Assembly: GCA_032433595.1 (NCBI GenBank)
Contig: JASWJB010000197.1
Span: forward strand, 1 to 64,000
Reading direction: 5' to 3'
From: Conoideocrella luteorostrata
Taxonomy: Eukaryota > Ascomycota > Sordariomycetes > Hypocreales > Clavicipitaceae
DNA length: 64,000 nt
The notes beneath the pieces are model-generated. The model ran no database searches. It was not told the origin of the DNA and saw only the letters and a program-made list of their open reading frames with translations. Positions 10,801 to 22,667 of this stretch are shown here, one piece after another. The stretch's first letter is position 1. Each line of letters opens with the position of its first letter. The position numbers were made by a program, and so were the translations under genes.

Positions 10801-13648
10801 ACTCCGTACTCCATCCAAGAAACAGAAATCGCCGGCTCCTTGTGTTCGGTAGGTAAGGGAGAGGGGGACGGCATGAATGACCACCTGGGCGCATACTGTA
10901 CGTACACAGAAACATCCAACACCAAATCAGGATGCGAAGTAGGCGAGCATGAGCCATCTTGGCCGATATCTAGCTGCAGTGCAGCTGCTGGTCTCACAGT
11001 GCGGAACGGTTTTGCCCTGGGCGAACTATTGTGTGAGCGATAGAGTAGATAGCGGGTCGGTTGAAGATAAAGTGTGCAACAATAGTTACTTCATGTTCAA
11101 GTCTTGATTGAGGGTTGGTCGAGGTTTGGTTGAGTTGCAACGCAGCGGAGCCGATCCATCTGTTCGTATTGACAGGTGAGATGTGCATGAGATTCATGTG
11201 CAGGGTCTTCGGGGACCCGATAATAAAATTTCCTCATTCGCGACGGTGGCACATATTCCCTCGCATATTCTCTCCCGCCTGTTTTTATCCCGCCCAAATT
11301 TCATCATCTGCAGTCCAAGTCCCGTCCATCATAAGCTCAGCGAAGCACTTGGCTGGTCCGTTCTGTTCTCGCAACCAGCACCGTCGTATTAGTATCATGA
11401 TTGTTTGTCTGTTGAACCCTTCCAAGCGGTGAGCTCAGCTCTGACCTCTCCTAACAACTATACATACGGAGCAAGTTTTTAAGCAATTATCCAGAGACAG
11501 GCTAGGCGCAGAATGGGGTGGTTGCATGCGACAATGGCCTGGTAGTTAGATCTTTTTTTTTTTTTCTTAGAATAGTTTCAAGCAAGGTGATGCCTGTTGC
11601 GCCATTTCCTTGCTGTTTTCCTGTAGCGGCACGCTTCCAACTGATTCAGATGTCCAGACAGTTGGCAATGTTAGAAGTACTGTTTGTAGTTAGTACCAGA
11701 CCAGGCGCCAAAACCGAGGTTGGCAATCTAAGTGCTCCGTATAGCACGGAGGAAGGAAAGTAAGTACCTAGGTACCTGGGTAGCTGTGGACTTAGTGTCG
11801 GTTGACCTGGCTCCGGGGATCAGCTGTGTAAGCTACAGTGCGACAATGGTGTATTGGTGCAGTAGTGCCTCCACCCCCTCCCCGGAACTGCATGCACAAA
11901 ATATCTTTACTGGCCAACCAGAGCCGTTGCAGTCTGTGGGCAGAAGGGCATGCGCACCCACCACACCACCATGCACTCGACGAGGAAACAATTGAGCATT
12001 TTGTTTCGTGACCGACGCTGGCCGCTTTTCATTTTATTTTCGTTTCTTTTCTGCTCTATGTGCGCCGTGGTGGTGTGCTGTGCCGTGCTTGTGCGATATG
12101 GGACAGTACAGGAGTACTCCGTACAATACAATACAGTACAATACAGCACAATACAGCACAATACGGCACAATACAGCACAATACAATACAGCATAATACG
12201 ACATGGCACAATACACCGCAATACACCACACTACTCCGTACACTACATTGTATTTGCCAAGGGCTCGTGGAGTAATAACTAGCACGGAGAAGGATGTGGG
12301 CGGGCGCAAAAATGGACGACTGAAATGCGGAAGCACAAAAATACGTGCTCGATACTGTAAGTACCTGGGTACTTCGTACTTACATAGCCACGTTTGCACA
12401 CTCGCCTGCCGTCGGCCTCGTCGTATCCGAACAGACGGACCAGTTGACATGCGTCGTACGAGGCACATAGCATATGTAAGCTTCGGCGAGAATTCCTGGC
12501 CGTCGCAGAGTCCCGTCGATTGCCACATTGGCCAGGCGATCGATGTCCTTGGCGGTCTCATCTGCTTTTGCTGAAGTTTGGCCTCCTCAGGCTGGTTATT
12601 CTCCCTCGGGCTTTCAACACGTCCAACCTGCGGAAATCTCCGCGCCAGCGCATTGCAACCCCGGTTGGGCCATCTGGACGGAAATACTAACCAAAAGGCT
12701 AGCCTGCCACGCCTGCTTGAACAGGGAACGGAACGGAGCACCAATGCCAACTCTAGTGTCGGTCGATCCGCGTTTCCTGCAGTTGAACTAGCACAACAGT
12801 TGATCTCACCCCAATCCGCCGGTACTCTCCAAAACCGCGCAACTAACCGGTGTCTCTAATCCGGCGCCTGGCAGGGCTGCGCTCCGTCCGTCTCTCCGTC
12901 GCGACTAAAGCAGTTAGTAGGCTTGAAGCCTAACCCATTTTTGACAATCCTGCCAGTTTTGCTGGCAAGGCGGGCCTGCTGCTCGACCTCCGTTCTATCG
13001 ACAATAGTATAGTAGAAGAGACCTGCCCCCAATACTCTGTACTGTGCCAATCGCTGACCTCAATCGGGGTCCTCCCCCATCTATAACCGTAACTCCCCAA
13101 TCCTGCACCGATCCTGCCGCCGCGTAGCTGATCCCCTGGCTGGCCAAGCACCGGCTGCCGTTATTCACCTGATCCGTCGCCTCCTCTCACGGCCCACCGC
13201 GAGCCATCTATTTGTCCCTTCTAAAACCTAGACAAGTCTTCTGAACGAGTCATCCCAATTTCCTCGACCGCCTATCCCTCTGCCCGTCGAATTATCTGAC
13301 GGAAGACGCCGGTATCGTCAATTCATTCTCTGGCTGTTTCGTGTCCAACTGTCATTCGGCCAACGATCCGCGACTTGCCTTGCGCTCTACGAGCTCTCAT
13401 CGCGGACGAACCATTCATTGTGGATCTGCGACCAGTCCTCCCCAGCATCGCACGATTTGTCGTCGACTAGAACTATCTGGTTTCTCGCGCTCGCTTGGCC
13501 TGATCAGCCCTGAAGTCTACTTGCAGCAGCGGAAATATCCTTCATTTCTCCAAAGCCTTGGGTTGATGTATTGACCCGTCTGCATCTGGCGATACATTCT
13601 TGCTCCTTACTTCGCTCCTCCCGTGTAATAGTGTCTCTGAATCTGATC
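7804..13648. other. Long gene-poor region
   Basis: A 5.8-kb stretch without a convincing gene. It holds scattered TACGGAGTA-type elements (near 8316, 8604, 9578, 10180-10200, 10426, 10800, 12113 and 12232), a 10-bp tandem array (described separately), T runs near 11551-11565, and a pyrimidine-rich zone from about 13150 that is probably the promoter and leader of SKN7. A 105-codon frame at 8837-9154 is the most protein-like piece, but it has no recognisable domain. Confidence 0.5.
12121..12232. repeat. 10-bp tandem repeat array
   Basis: About eleven imperfect head-to-tail copies of a 10-mer close to ACAATACAGC, with variants ACAATACGGC and ACAATACACC. The array is flanked on both sides by ACTCCGTAC elements (about 12114-12124 and 12233-12240). 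Several chance reading frames in all phases run through it because the unit lacks stop codons in some frames. Confidence 0.85.
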
Positions 13649-15795
13649 ATGTCCGGACTCGAGGTGGCCACCACCAGTGGTAGCAATGCCAGCGAATTTG
13701 TAAGTCCCATGTAGCCTTGAAGCCTTCAACGGTATATGCACCGTATGTATTACTGCTTTGTCTGACATGATGTCCTGGTCCAGGTTCGCAAACTCTTCCG
13801 GTATTATTACGTCTCTGCCTAATCCTCAAGCAGCTGTTCTGACCACTATCCATTAGCATGTTGGAAGACCCAACACATCAAGATGTGGCTCGGTGGGGGA
13901 AAGATGGTGACACATTTGTCGTGGTCGAGGTGAGCTATGACCAACCATGCCGTTGCGACTTCCTACGCGCGCGATAGACTTGAGGGACTGACATTCCTCG
14001 CTTTTGAATAGGGCGAAAAATTCACGCGATCTATTTTGCCTAAACATTTCAAGCACAGCAACATGTCTAGCTTCATCCGGCAATTAAATAAATACGACTT
14101 CCACAAAGTGAAGCCATCAAGCGACAGCGAATCATCAAATCCTGGTGGCAACGTACGTAATAGCACTTGGAAGAACTGTCATACCTACTGCGTTCTACCG
14201 CGGGGCTAACTTGTCAACTTTTTTCCGACCAGGTACTTGAGTTCAAGCACCCGTACTTCCGTGCTGATAGCAAGGATGGGTTGGATAATATCCGACGCAA
14301 GGCACCCGCTCCTAGAAAACCACAGGTCGCAGAGGACTTCACCACAAGCCAGCACGTAAGCGTCATTTCGGAACAGTTAACTGCTACTCAGCAGCAAGTT
14401 CAACAACTCCAGGAGCTATTTGCCGAGGTCTCCCAGACCAACCGATTACTAGTCAACGAGGTCATGACCTTGCAGAAGATGGTCAATGCCCAAAAACAGG
14501 CGCAGTATGAAATGCTAAACCACCTTTCCCAATACGAGGCAGGAAACGGAGGAATGCTGGGACAATCGATGAACTCCAACGGTGGGGATGTGGATGATGG
14601 TGTGCCGGAACTGCGTAGAGCTCGAGAGCTTCTCTCCAGCGTTGCACCAGACACAGTATCGGATAGGGAGCTAGAGCGTCTGCATGACATCTACGCAGCT
14701 CCTTCAGAGTCCGCCGCCATGATCACGCCAGTCTCCATACCTCTGATGCACGACCCCATGACGGATCTTAGTCGTTACCCTGTGTACCCCGTTGGGCAAA
14801 CTGTAGGCATCGACCCGTTCCATTCTGACCACATTCACAAAATTCCGTTTGCGATCCCCAACGAAGGGACTCCAAGCACTACCTTGTCGACCGAAACGGC
14901 CATCTCAGCACCTGCCCCGATCCCCAACACCCAAGCTCCAGCTCCACAGAGTACTGATCGGTCTACATCGCTGTGGGGACCAAAGACACCCCGGGTCTTC
15001 CTGGTTGAGGATGATCCGACATGCGCCAAGATTGGTATTAAGTTCTTGAAATCGATGGGCTGCGAAGTCGAGCACGCTGTAAGTCTGATTCGCGAGACTT
15101 TCCTTGAGACCGATATCGGGTTGCGTTTTCGGAAATACGGAGCAGTCGATTACTAACACGTCGCAGCAAAATGGTGCCGATGCCTACACTCGTGTCAGTA
15201 ACGTTGGTCGGGACCACTTCGACCTGATGTTCATGGACATCATTATGCCGCGTCTCGATGGTGTTTCAGCAACCATGTACATTCGTCAACATTGCCCCTC
15301 CACCCCCATTATCGCCATGACGTCCAACATCCGACCCGACGAGGTTAATGGATACTTTGAACACGGTAAGGAGACGCTGAATAAGTAGTGCTGAAACGCG
15401 GATGGAATAATTTGCTAATGACAATATGTTCAGGCATGAACGGAGTGTTGGCGAAGCCTTTCACCAAGGAGGGAATGCTCAAATCAGTCAAGACGAATAT
15501 GTCTCATCTACTGAAGAACCCCCCGGAGCATTCGGATGCCTCTGGCTTCATGATAGGCCACGTCCCGTACATAAATGCGCCACCTTCCCTCAAATTCGAA
15601 GCTACATCGCCAGGGGCAAACAACTCTGGCTGGTCACCGAGTCATATGAACCAAAGCAATGTTGACCAATGGAACGGCATGATAAATGGGGGGAACCAAT
15701 ATAGCATGGGACGATCGAACTTCCCGACTTCAGAACACGACAGCCCTCCGGAGAAGCGCCAACGACTCAATGCTTCGCAAGCCAATTATGGTTGA
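13649..15795 (+). CDS. SKN7: SKN7-type HSF/response-regulator transcription factor
   Basis: Seven exons, 13649-13699, 13784-13800, 13857-13929, 14012-14152, 14233-15078, 15167-15365 and 15434-15795, give 562 aa. Exon 2 is a 17-nt microexon encoding VRKLF and part of the next codon. Residues about 17-95 form an HSF-type DNA-binding domain ([20 protein letters not shown], then [13 protein letters not shown]). A glutamine-rich coiled coil follows ([19 protein letters not shown]). A C-terminal receiver domain starts at VFLVEDDP, with the phospho-acceptor Asp near residue 400 (LMFMDIIMP) and the conserved lysine in LAKPFT. Skn7 proteins are nuclear effectors of the fungal phosphorelay that act in oxidative and osmotic stress. 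The intron before exon 6 has a TACTAAC branch site. All phases close. Confidence 0.95.
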
Positions 15796-18700
15796 CGGTA
15801 AAATAGCAGCACTGCCTCGTTGCAACGAAGAAGAGATGAGGCAGGTCGTATTTACATTCCATGAGAGTTTGTGCTTGATGGTCCATCGCGGAGTCTGGCT
15901 TGGCTTCGAACGCACGTCACCTGCTTGTTGAAGGACGTAGACATATGGTTGCTCTTCCTGATACTCCCGTTCATAAGGGTTGCATTTGACATGAAGTGAG
16001 CTCAATCGGGCTCGGATGGAGGGAGGCCCGCCGTGAGCTTGACAAGTCGCCTGTGGTAGGCATATCATGCGGAAACGAAATTAATTTGAGGCCCGGGCTT
16101 GAACATGTTTGGATACGTGAAATTTTTGTCTGCGATATCCTTGAGATGTCTGGTACACGGCCATTCTTAGATGGTGCCCTTCTAAAGGAACTAGGGGAGC
16201 GTATTGCGTGCGAGCAATTTGTAAAGATCTAGCAGAACGCTTTTAGTAATTAATGAATGAAAAGAAGTCGGGCAAGTCGCGACAGCAACCTGAAGCACAA
16301 TGTCCCACAAGTCAACGCAAGTAACAAACGGATGAAGTGGACAGTTCTTGATTAAGAGTCAAACAGACCGCCCCGTGCGGCATAGAACTCAATCAAACAC
16401 CATGATTGCTTTATGCGAGGCTGACGACCGGGACTTTTGTTCAATGTGTTGCAAGTAAAGGAGCATCCAAGAGGTAAGACGGACAAAAACAAGCCCACGC
16501 AGTCAAGGCAGGATGCGCGAGTCTTGGAACTGCAAAGACAAGAACAAGAGATACGACTTGGTGGTCCCCGAAGTTTCGCCTAGTTGAGGAGCGCGCGCAA
16601 TGGATGGGTGCAAGGGATTAATATAGCAAAGCGTCTAAACTGGGGAGTGTACTTCGTACCAGCACTGTGTAAGTACACTACGGAGTACGGTACCCAGGAT
16701 AGGTTTTGTATTGAACGGAGTACGTGATACGTACAACTTAGTATTGATTGTATGTACGTACTTTGTCCGGGACCCCGGCTCCGGGCTGGAGTCTGCCACG
16801 GTCTGGACCGACGTGCAGGCGGGGTGTGGTCGGAGACCTGGGGCCACGGCGACGCGGGTTGGACGAGATATCATACGAAACAAAGGGAGACCGGACAGCA
16901 AAGGCCTAGATTAAACGAAACAGGCCACAGCTTATTTCCGGCCGAGAGGTGCCACGCTGCCTCGGTCAACTCTTTATCTTTCTCTCGCCCCTTCCTCCCT
17001 TGAACATGGAGTCTGCCGGACTGGGCTGGGCTGGGCTGGCCTACGCTCTTTGACAAGAAGAGATTTGGCCCAGACGAGGTGCGGGTTATGCAGCCAGCTG
17101 ACACTCTGTAACGCCAGTGTCGGCACCAGGAGGATCCAGGGACCGACGTAGGAAGGTCAAGTGGGCGAAGCATTGCCATGAAGGACTGTAGTACTCCGTA
17201 CGGTGTGTGTAGTATTAACAGAACAGAACGGCTTGACAGGCGGGCGGAAGCTTCTAACCCACCAATCCCCCATCACGAAGCAACTAGTTACTCCGTAGTA
17301 CTATCGGGAACGTGGCCGCCACGTTATTCTGTAGCGAAGAGGGTCAAGTGACGATCTGGGCCTTCAAGGCCCCCAATATTCAGCTGCTCGTCTCTTTGCA
17401 AGTTGCATCTTGCATCCTCAATATCCCGCTAATTTGGCCGAAGTCAATGGATGGGTTTATCTGGACATGGACGGGGTTGGGCGGCACTGTGACGTCTGCG
17501 GCGGCGAGTTAAGACGGTCCAGATGCTTCTATTGCCGGGAGCATGCGCCTCCACATAAAAATATTGGCCGTGCAGAAAGTCTCTATCTGAAAGTGAGCTC
17601 GTCTGTGGTGTGTACAATGCCAAGATCGATGCTCGGTACTGCACTGCATTGTACATACTGTGCTATGACCAACTCTGTTCTGTTGATGTAGAGACATGGA
17701 ACTGGAACCTTCTTGATGGGGGTGGCGGCGGCATGTTGGTCTTGCAAATACTCGGTACATACAGCGTTGGGTTGTGCACTGCCGGCTGTCACACAAGCCA
17801 CATCTGATGGTAGTACAATGCAGTCTGCAGTATGTTACGATACGCGCCGTAGATAATAGACTTTTGAATGCGGATAATCAATTCTGTCCGACCATCTGCA
17901 AACTAATGGGCGCTCGATATGCAATATGGCATACTCCGTACGGATTACGGAGTAGCTATTACGGAGTCCTCCGCGTTACCGAGGACTCTAGACTGCATAG
18001 CTGTTTAGAAGAATCGTTGAATCTTCGTTATCGCGCTAGGGTACAATGCCCAGGTAGGGGTTTTACTGATGCATGTACTCCGTACGGAGTACTAGTATGT
18101 ACAATACACGTGGAGTACGGAGTAGAGTAACTACTCCATACTCCGTACTCCGTACAGTGTTGTACAATACGCCAGAATGGAGGGAGGGTGTTTCAACCAT
18201 GGAGCTCGGAGTGCTGCGTATTTATTGTATTTGTTGTATGGATTCCCTGTCGAGCAGTACTCGCATAGAACTCCGTTAGTGGCACTCTGCTGGTAGTATA
18301 CTGTGCTGATGGCGTCTGCTTTTGTTCTGCGACAACGCGTAGCCGAGTCTCGAACTCGACAAGGAGTCTAGCCTGGTCAGATCTGATTTTGCTGGCCTTG
18401 TGGGCTATGGGATGTACTCATGGTGGTGCCCTGTAATAGCTACACGGCAGGTTCGAAGGGACACGCAGCTCACAAATGTCGATTATGTGGAAAGTCTGGT
18501 CAGCTGTGGAGAGCGAATGGGTTCCTTGGGCTTGGCGTGGGTTGTTGTGGAAGTCTACTTACTCAGTTGACGGTTGACGGCATCTGCAACATGTCGACAC
18601 CTGACGCCCGCGCCAAAAAAGATCAGACTATGGAGTAACTACGGAGTACGGAGTACGGTCTTGACTTTGTCACGCAGACCAATTTACGCGCGATTGACTC

Positions 18701-18910
18701 TGGACCCCTCCACTCCATGGCGCTTCGCGTCTCAAACGCGTCTGCCACGCCCAGCATCATTCGGCACCCGCATCGGTTTTATCATTGCACCCAGTGGATG
18801 ACAGACTGCCGCATCCCGGGAATACATCCAGCCTGCTTCAGTTTATTACATGGTTGTTCTGCGATTGTTATTTTTCGACTCTCTCGTTAGTTGCGACTTG
18901 TAAGCGTCAG
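15796..18910. other. Gene-poor region rich in TACGGAGTA elements
   Basis: A 3.1-kb stretch without a supported gene. It has the densest set of TACGGAGTA/TACTCCGTA elements in the window (near 16679, 16716, 17193, 17290, 17935-17970, 18075-18092, 18112-18160 and 18640-18656), including a second perfect 18-nt palindrome at 18075-18092. A Cys/His-rich stretch in a frame at about 17480-17570 looks like a zinc site, but the frame has no other support. The last few hundred bases must carry the PRI1 promoter. Confidence 0.5.
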
Positions 18911-20687
18911 ATGCCACATTCAATTGCTGCTGACGCCAAGTCGTCCCAAATGGCTGTTAAGGACGAGCCCACGGAGGACACTGGAATCCCGAGCAGCATT
19001 GATCAGGCTGGCGATGAAGACGATGATGTGGATATGGTCGATGACACAGAGAAGAATGGTACCGCCAAAAAGAATGTGAAGTTGACTGAGCTGTTCAACG
19101 ATGACTATTCCGACGATGAAGAGTTTCCCAGCTCAGCACCTATCAAACAGCAGCCTTCTAGCCCGCCTGCTAGGATAGCATCGCCGACGTAAGTCAAGGC
19201 GCAGCCCCCCGTCGCACTGCAGACATTTGGGAAACAAGACCCTCTGACTATGGCAATCATGTAGTGACGCTGCAGCCTTGAAGACTTCGGACCCCGAAGT
19301 CATGCGAAGTTTCTATCAGCGATTGTTCCCGTGGCGCCAACTCTTCCAGTGGCTCAACCATAGCCCGACGCCTACGAATGATTTTGGAAACCGGGAGTTT
19401 GCATTCACTCTCCAAAATGACGCTTACCTGCGGTATCAATCCTTTGCCACTGCAGACCTGTACGTACATTGAAAGCTGCATACTGAATCATGGCCTGATC
19501 CCTCTACGATGCGATTACTAACGAACCCACTTCGTCAAGCCTTCGCAAAGATGTCCTCCGTCTCATGCCCTCTCGGTTTGAAATTGGTCCCGTCTACAGC
19601 ACCAATCCTCGCGACCGCAAAACTTTGCGCAACTCATCCGCCTTCAAGCCGCTGGCCAAGGAATTGTGCTTCGATATCGACTTGACAGATTACGACGACA
19701 TCCGAACATGCTGTGACAAGGCCAACATCTGCAACAAATGCTGGAAGTTCATGACAATGGCGATCAGAGTGGTGGACGTTGCCTTGCGCGACGATTTCGG
19801 CTTCAAGCACATCATGTGGGTGTATTCTGGAAGGCGAGGTGTCCATGCTTGGGTTTGCGATAAGAAAGTACGCAGTCTGGATGATCAAAAGAGGAAAGCA
19901 ATTGCTGGATATCTTGAGGTCATCAAGGGAGGTGCACAGAGTGGCAAAAAGGTTAACGTCCGGAGGCCGCTGCACCCTCATTTGGCGTACGTATTTCCCC
20001 CCACCCCACCCTCTTTCTCCCTATGCCCCTGTTTGAATTGTGCTCGAGTCTAACGAACGTGGCAGACGGAGTCTTGAAATCCTCAAAAACCACTTCCAAG
20101 AAGATGTCTTGGAGGTACAAGATCCCTGGGGCACGGAGGAACGATCCGAGAGGCTGCTTCAACTGCTTCCCGACCGAAATCTGAACGAAACCCTCAGGCG
20201 CAAATGGGATGCCGCTCCAGGCAGAGCGTCGACATCTAAATGGGCGGATATTGACGCCGTAGCCAAAACAGGCACCAGTAAGAGCCTCGATGCGCGAGCA
20301 CTCTTGGAAGCCAAGCAGGATATCGTCCTCGAATACACATACCCCAGACTCGATATCGAAGTCAGTAAGAAACTCAACCATTTGCTAAAGAGCCCCTTCG
20401 TAGTACACCCTGGCACGGGTCGTGTGTGTGTGCCCATTGACACAAAGGAGCTGGAGGATTTTGACCCCTTGACTGTTCCTACCGTTCAGGGGCTGCTTCG
20501 TGAGATCGATTCTTGGAAAGATGATGCTGGTGGAGAAGACGACAAGAGCAAGGGAATATCTGACTTGGAGAAGACAAGTCTCAAGCCTTATGTAGAGTAC
20601 TTTAGATCCTTTGTGAATGGGATCATGAAGGATGAGAGAGATGTTCGAGTGAAGAGAGAAAGGGATGAAGACTCCATGGAGTTTTAG
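18911..20687 (+). CDS. PRI1: DNA primase catalytic (small) subunit
   Basis: Four exons, 18911-19188, 19265-19459, 19540-19986 and 20066-20687, give 513 aa. The protein makes the RNA primers for DNA polymerase alpha at nuclear replication origins and Okazaki fragments. Catalytic aspartates lie in LCFDIDLTDYD (about Asp203 and Asp205). A zinc site follows, with CC-DKANI-CNKC at about 215-225. The nucleotide-binding motif YSGRRGVHAW is at about 253-262. A region matching HPHLARSLEIL spans the exon 3/4 junction. The N terminus carries about 90 extra acidic residues (GDEDDDVDMVDD and NDDYSDDEEF) not found in yeast or human primase (409-420 aa). The start at 18911 is the first ATG in frame; Met at 18951 is an alternative. 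Confidence 0.93.
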
Positions 20688-20916
20688 GGATGGGGTTGTA
20701 GCATTGGCGCTGGATGATTTTGTGATGCCAAGCATGGAAAGGAATGGCATATGATGTGTTTCAATGACGGGATTCATTCTTGTTTCGGTTCAGGGATTCG
20801 CGGGTTTGGAATCGGATAGCGGAAAGGGTTTTCATTTTAGCGGTGCAGTCAAGGACGTGGCGGCAATCAGTAACTGGGGCAGAATCTGCTTAAAACTTGC
20901 CATCGTACTGTATTCA

Positions 20917-22119
20917 TCATTCCTTGTTGTTCATCTCGTGTTTGTGTGCTTCGCCATCATCGCCAGTCTGGCCTGGTACATCGTCTTCCTCGTTAGCCTC
21001 ACTATCACTATTGCTACCTCCTCCATCGGCATTATTCCCGCTTTTCCCCTCCGCCTCGATCCCCATTCCCTCAATCAGCTTGCCACCCTTCCGTTTCGGA
21101 ATGACTTGAAGGAATGCCTCTCCCCAGTCCTCGCACTCAAGCCACCTGACCATGATTTCCACGACATGATTGGTAGCCAGAATCTGCCGGCTCTGCATCA
21201 CCAGGTACTGGCCGATCGGCAACTTGGCTGTGCGTATTCCCCTTTCAACTGCTCGTCGGTAGCACAATCCCTTCTCGCGGTTTTTGTCGACCAAACCGCC
21301 GATAATGTAGCTCGTATGCGGTTCCAGCCTCTCCAGCGTGTATGGAGACTCCGACGTCAGATACACCACGTCTTTGTACTCCTCATTCAACTTCGGCAGA
21401 GGATCAGGCAAAGGAAACGGTTCCGTCTCGTCTTTCTCCCACATGATCCCACCACCGTCACGGCTCCTCCTCAACGAACCAACCATCTCGCCCGCCTCCG
21501 ACGTCGCCATCGCCCTTCTGGCCCGCAGCGCAGCAGCCAGGAAATCCCCTTGCTCGAAGCCAACACCCGTCCAATGCGAATGCTGACTCTCCATGGCCGT
21601 TTCGAACCGCTCCTTCAGTTTCCCACCCCATCCGCTGATCCAAAAATGCGACTTGTACTTGAAGTTGCGGTTGTCGGAGTAGCATCTCGTGACTTGGTTC
21701 GAGAGCGACACTCTTTCTTTGTCCGTCATGTACTCTTCGAACCCGCAGTCTAAGATCAGAGAGACGGGCACAAGCTGCGCGGGCGTCTTCTTGGCAAATA
21801 AGACTGCTGGGTCGGCTCCGTGAGCCAGCAGCATTGCGCGCTCCTCTCGACGACGAGCCTTGGTGGCAACCCGCTTCTCTCTGCGGCGTATTTTGCGATG
21901 TTCCCTCCCGTCTTCCCATTCCTGGAGGCGACGGAGCCGCTTGAATGCGTTTTTGGACATTTTGGGCGCCGCTTGCGGCTGCTGGGGCTCTGTGGCTGTG
22001 CTACCTTGAACTGTTGACGATGCATCTTCTAGCTTGTTTGGTTCTGCATCTGGTGTGGTGTTGGATGGGATAACCGCGGAGGCGGCCGCCACAGCCTCCT
22101 CTGCCGCTGCTGAGCTCAT
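20917..22119 (-). CDS. TRM10: tRNA (guanine-9 N1) methyltransferase
   Basis: A single-exon 400-aa protein of the Trm10/SPOUT family, which methylates N1 of G9 in cytosolic tRNAs using S-adenosylmethionine. After an alanine-rich acidic N terminus comes a basic helix (RLRRLQEWEDGREHRKIRRR). The SPOUT core then shows SLILDCGFEEYMTDKE, YIIGGLVDKNREKG with the conserved Asp-Lys-Asn, LPIGQYLVMQSRQILATNHV, and WGEAFLQVIPKRKG. The acidic, low-complexity C-terminal tail is usual in fungi. It is convergent with PRI1 (229 bases between stop codons) and divergent from the complex I gene, with which it shares a 548-base promoter region. Confidence 0.93.
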   Translation of the reverse strand: MSSAAAEEAVAAASAVIPSNTTPDAEPNKLEDASSTVQGSTATEPQQPQAAPKMSKNAFKRLRRLQEWEDGREHRKIRRREKRVATKARRREERAMLLAHGADPAVLFAKKTPAQLVPVSLILDCGFEEYMTDKERVSLSNQVTRCYSDNRNFKYKSHFWISGWGGKLKERFETAMESQHSHWTGVGFEQGDFLAAALRARRAMATSEAGEMVGSLRRSRDGGGIMWEKDETEPFPLPDPLPKLNEEYKDVVYLTSESPYTLERLEPHTSYIIGGLVDKNREKGLCYRRAVERGIRTAKLPIGQYLVMQSRQILATNHVVEIMVRWLECEDWGEAFLQVIPKRKGGKLIEGMGIEAEGKSGNNADGGGSNSDSEANEEDDVPGQTGDDGEAHKHEMNNKE

Positions 22120-22667
22120 GGTGATTGAATACTTCTCAATGACTAGTTTTTATTTCTTGTTGATGTATGTGCCTTGAATTCAAGATCATGTAGTGGTAGC
22201 GGGCTTGTCTGGGCGACCAAGACTTTTAACTTCGCTGTAAGTGACAATTTTGCATATTTTTTTCTTTTCGGTCCGTCTAGTGATGAAATGAGCTGGGAAA
22301 AAAAGAGTTCCCCAAGAACCAATAGATAAAGAGGATGCAAGATAGAAGCCTCGGAAAATTCAAAAAAGCTTATAGCTTCAACATGGGAATAAAATTGCAC
22401 TGCTCGATTTGTGCCTCTAATAACTTTTCTTTTTGTCTTGAGAGACCGGTGTAACTATACACAGAACCGTCTCACTCTCATGGTGGGGCAGCCTCAAACA
22501 GCTCCGAGCTCAGCAACAGCCAATCCGCGCCGTTCAATTGCTCACGAATCACGTGAGGGCTCTGTCTTCCGTTCGGCAGCAGTGCCTCCATTTCTCAAAT
22601 ACATCGAAATAGAAGCTCAGCAGCAGCTCTGCCGACGACGAATCCATCAACTGTCTGACCAGTCGCC
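22120..22667. promoter_or_regulatory. Shared promoter region, TRM10 / complex I subunit
   Basis: A 548-base gap between two head-to-head housekeeping genes. It contains A/T-rich tracts near 22255-22300 and an ACGTG core near 22550 (cacgtgag), but no motif that I can assign with confidence. Confidence 0.4.

Noticed and set aside
17410..17691. Cys/His-rich plus-strand frame resembling a zinc site (CDVCGG, CFYCREH)
   Set aside because: The zinc-like spacing is isolated, the rest of the frame is not protein-like, and no neighbouring exon continues it.
20764..21753. 329-codon plus-strand frame opposite TRM10
   Set aside because: Antisense shadow of the TRM10 coding sequence; the minus frame has the full family pattern.
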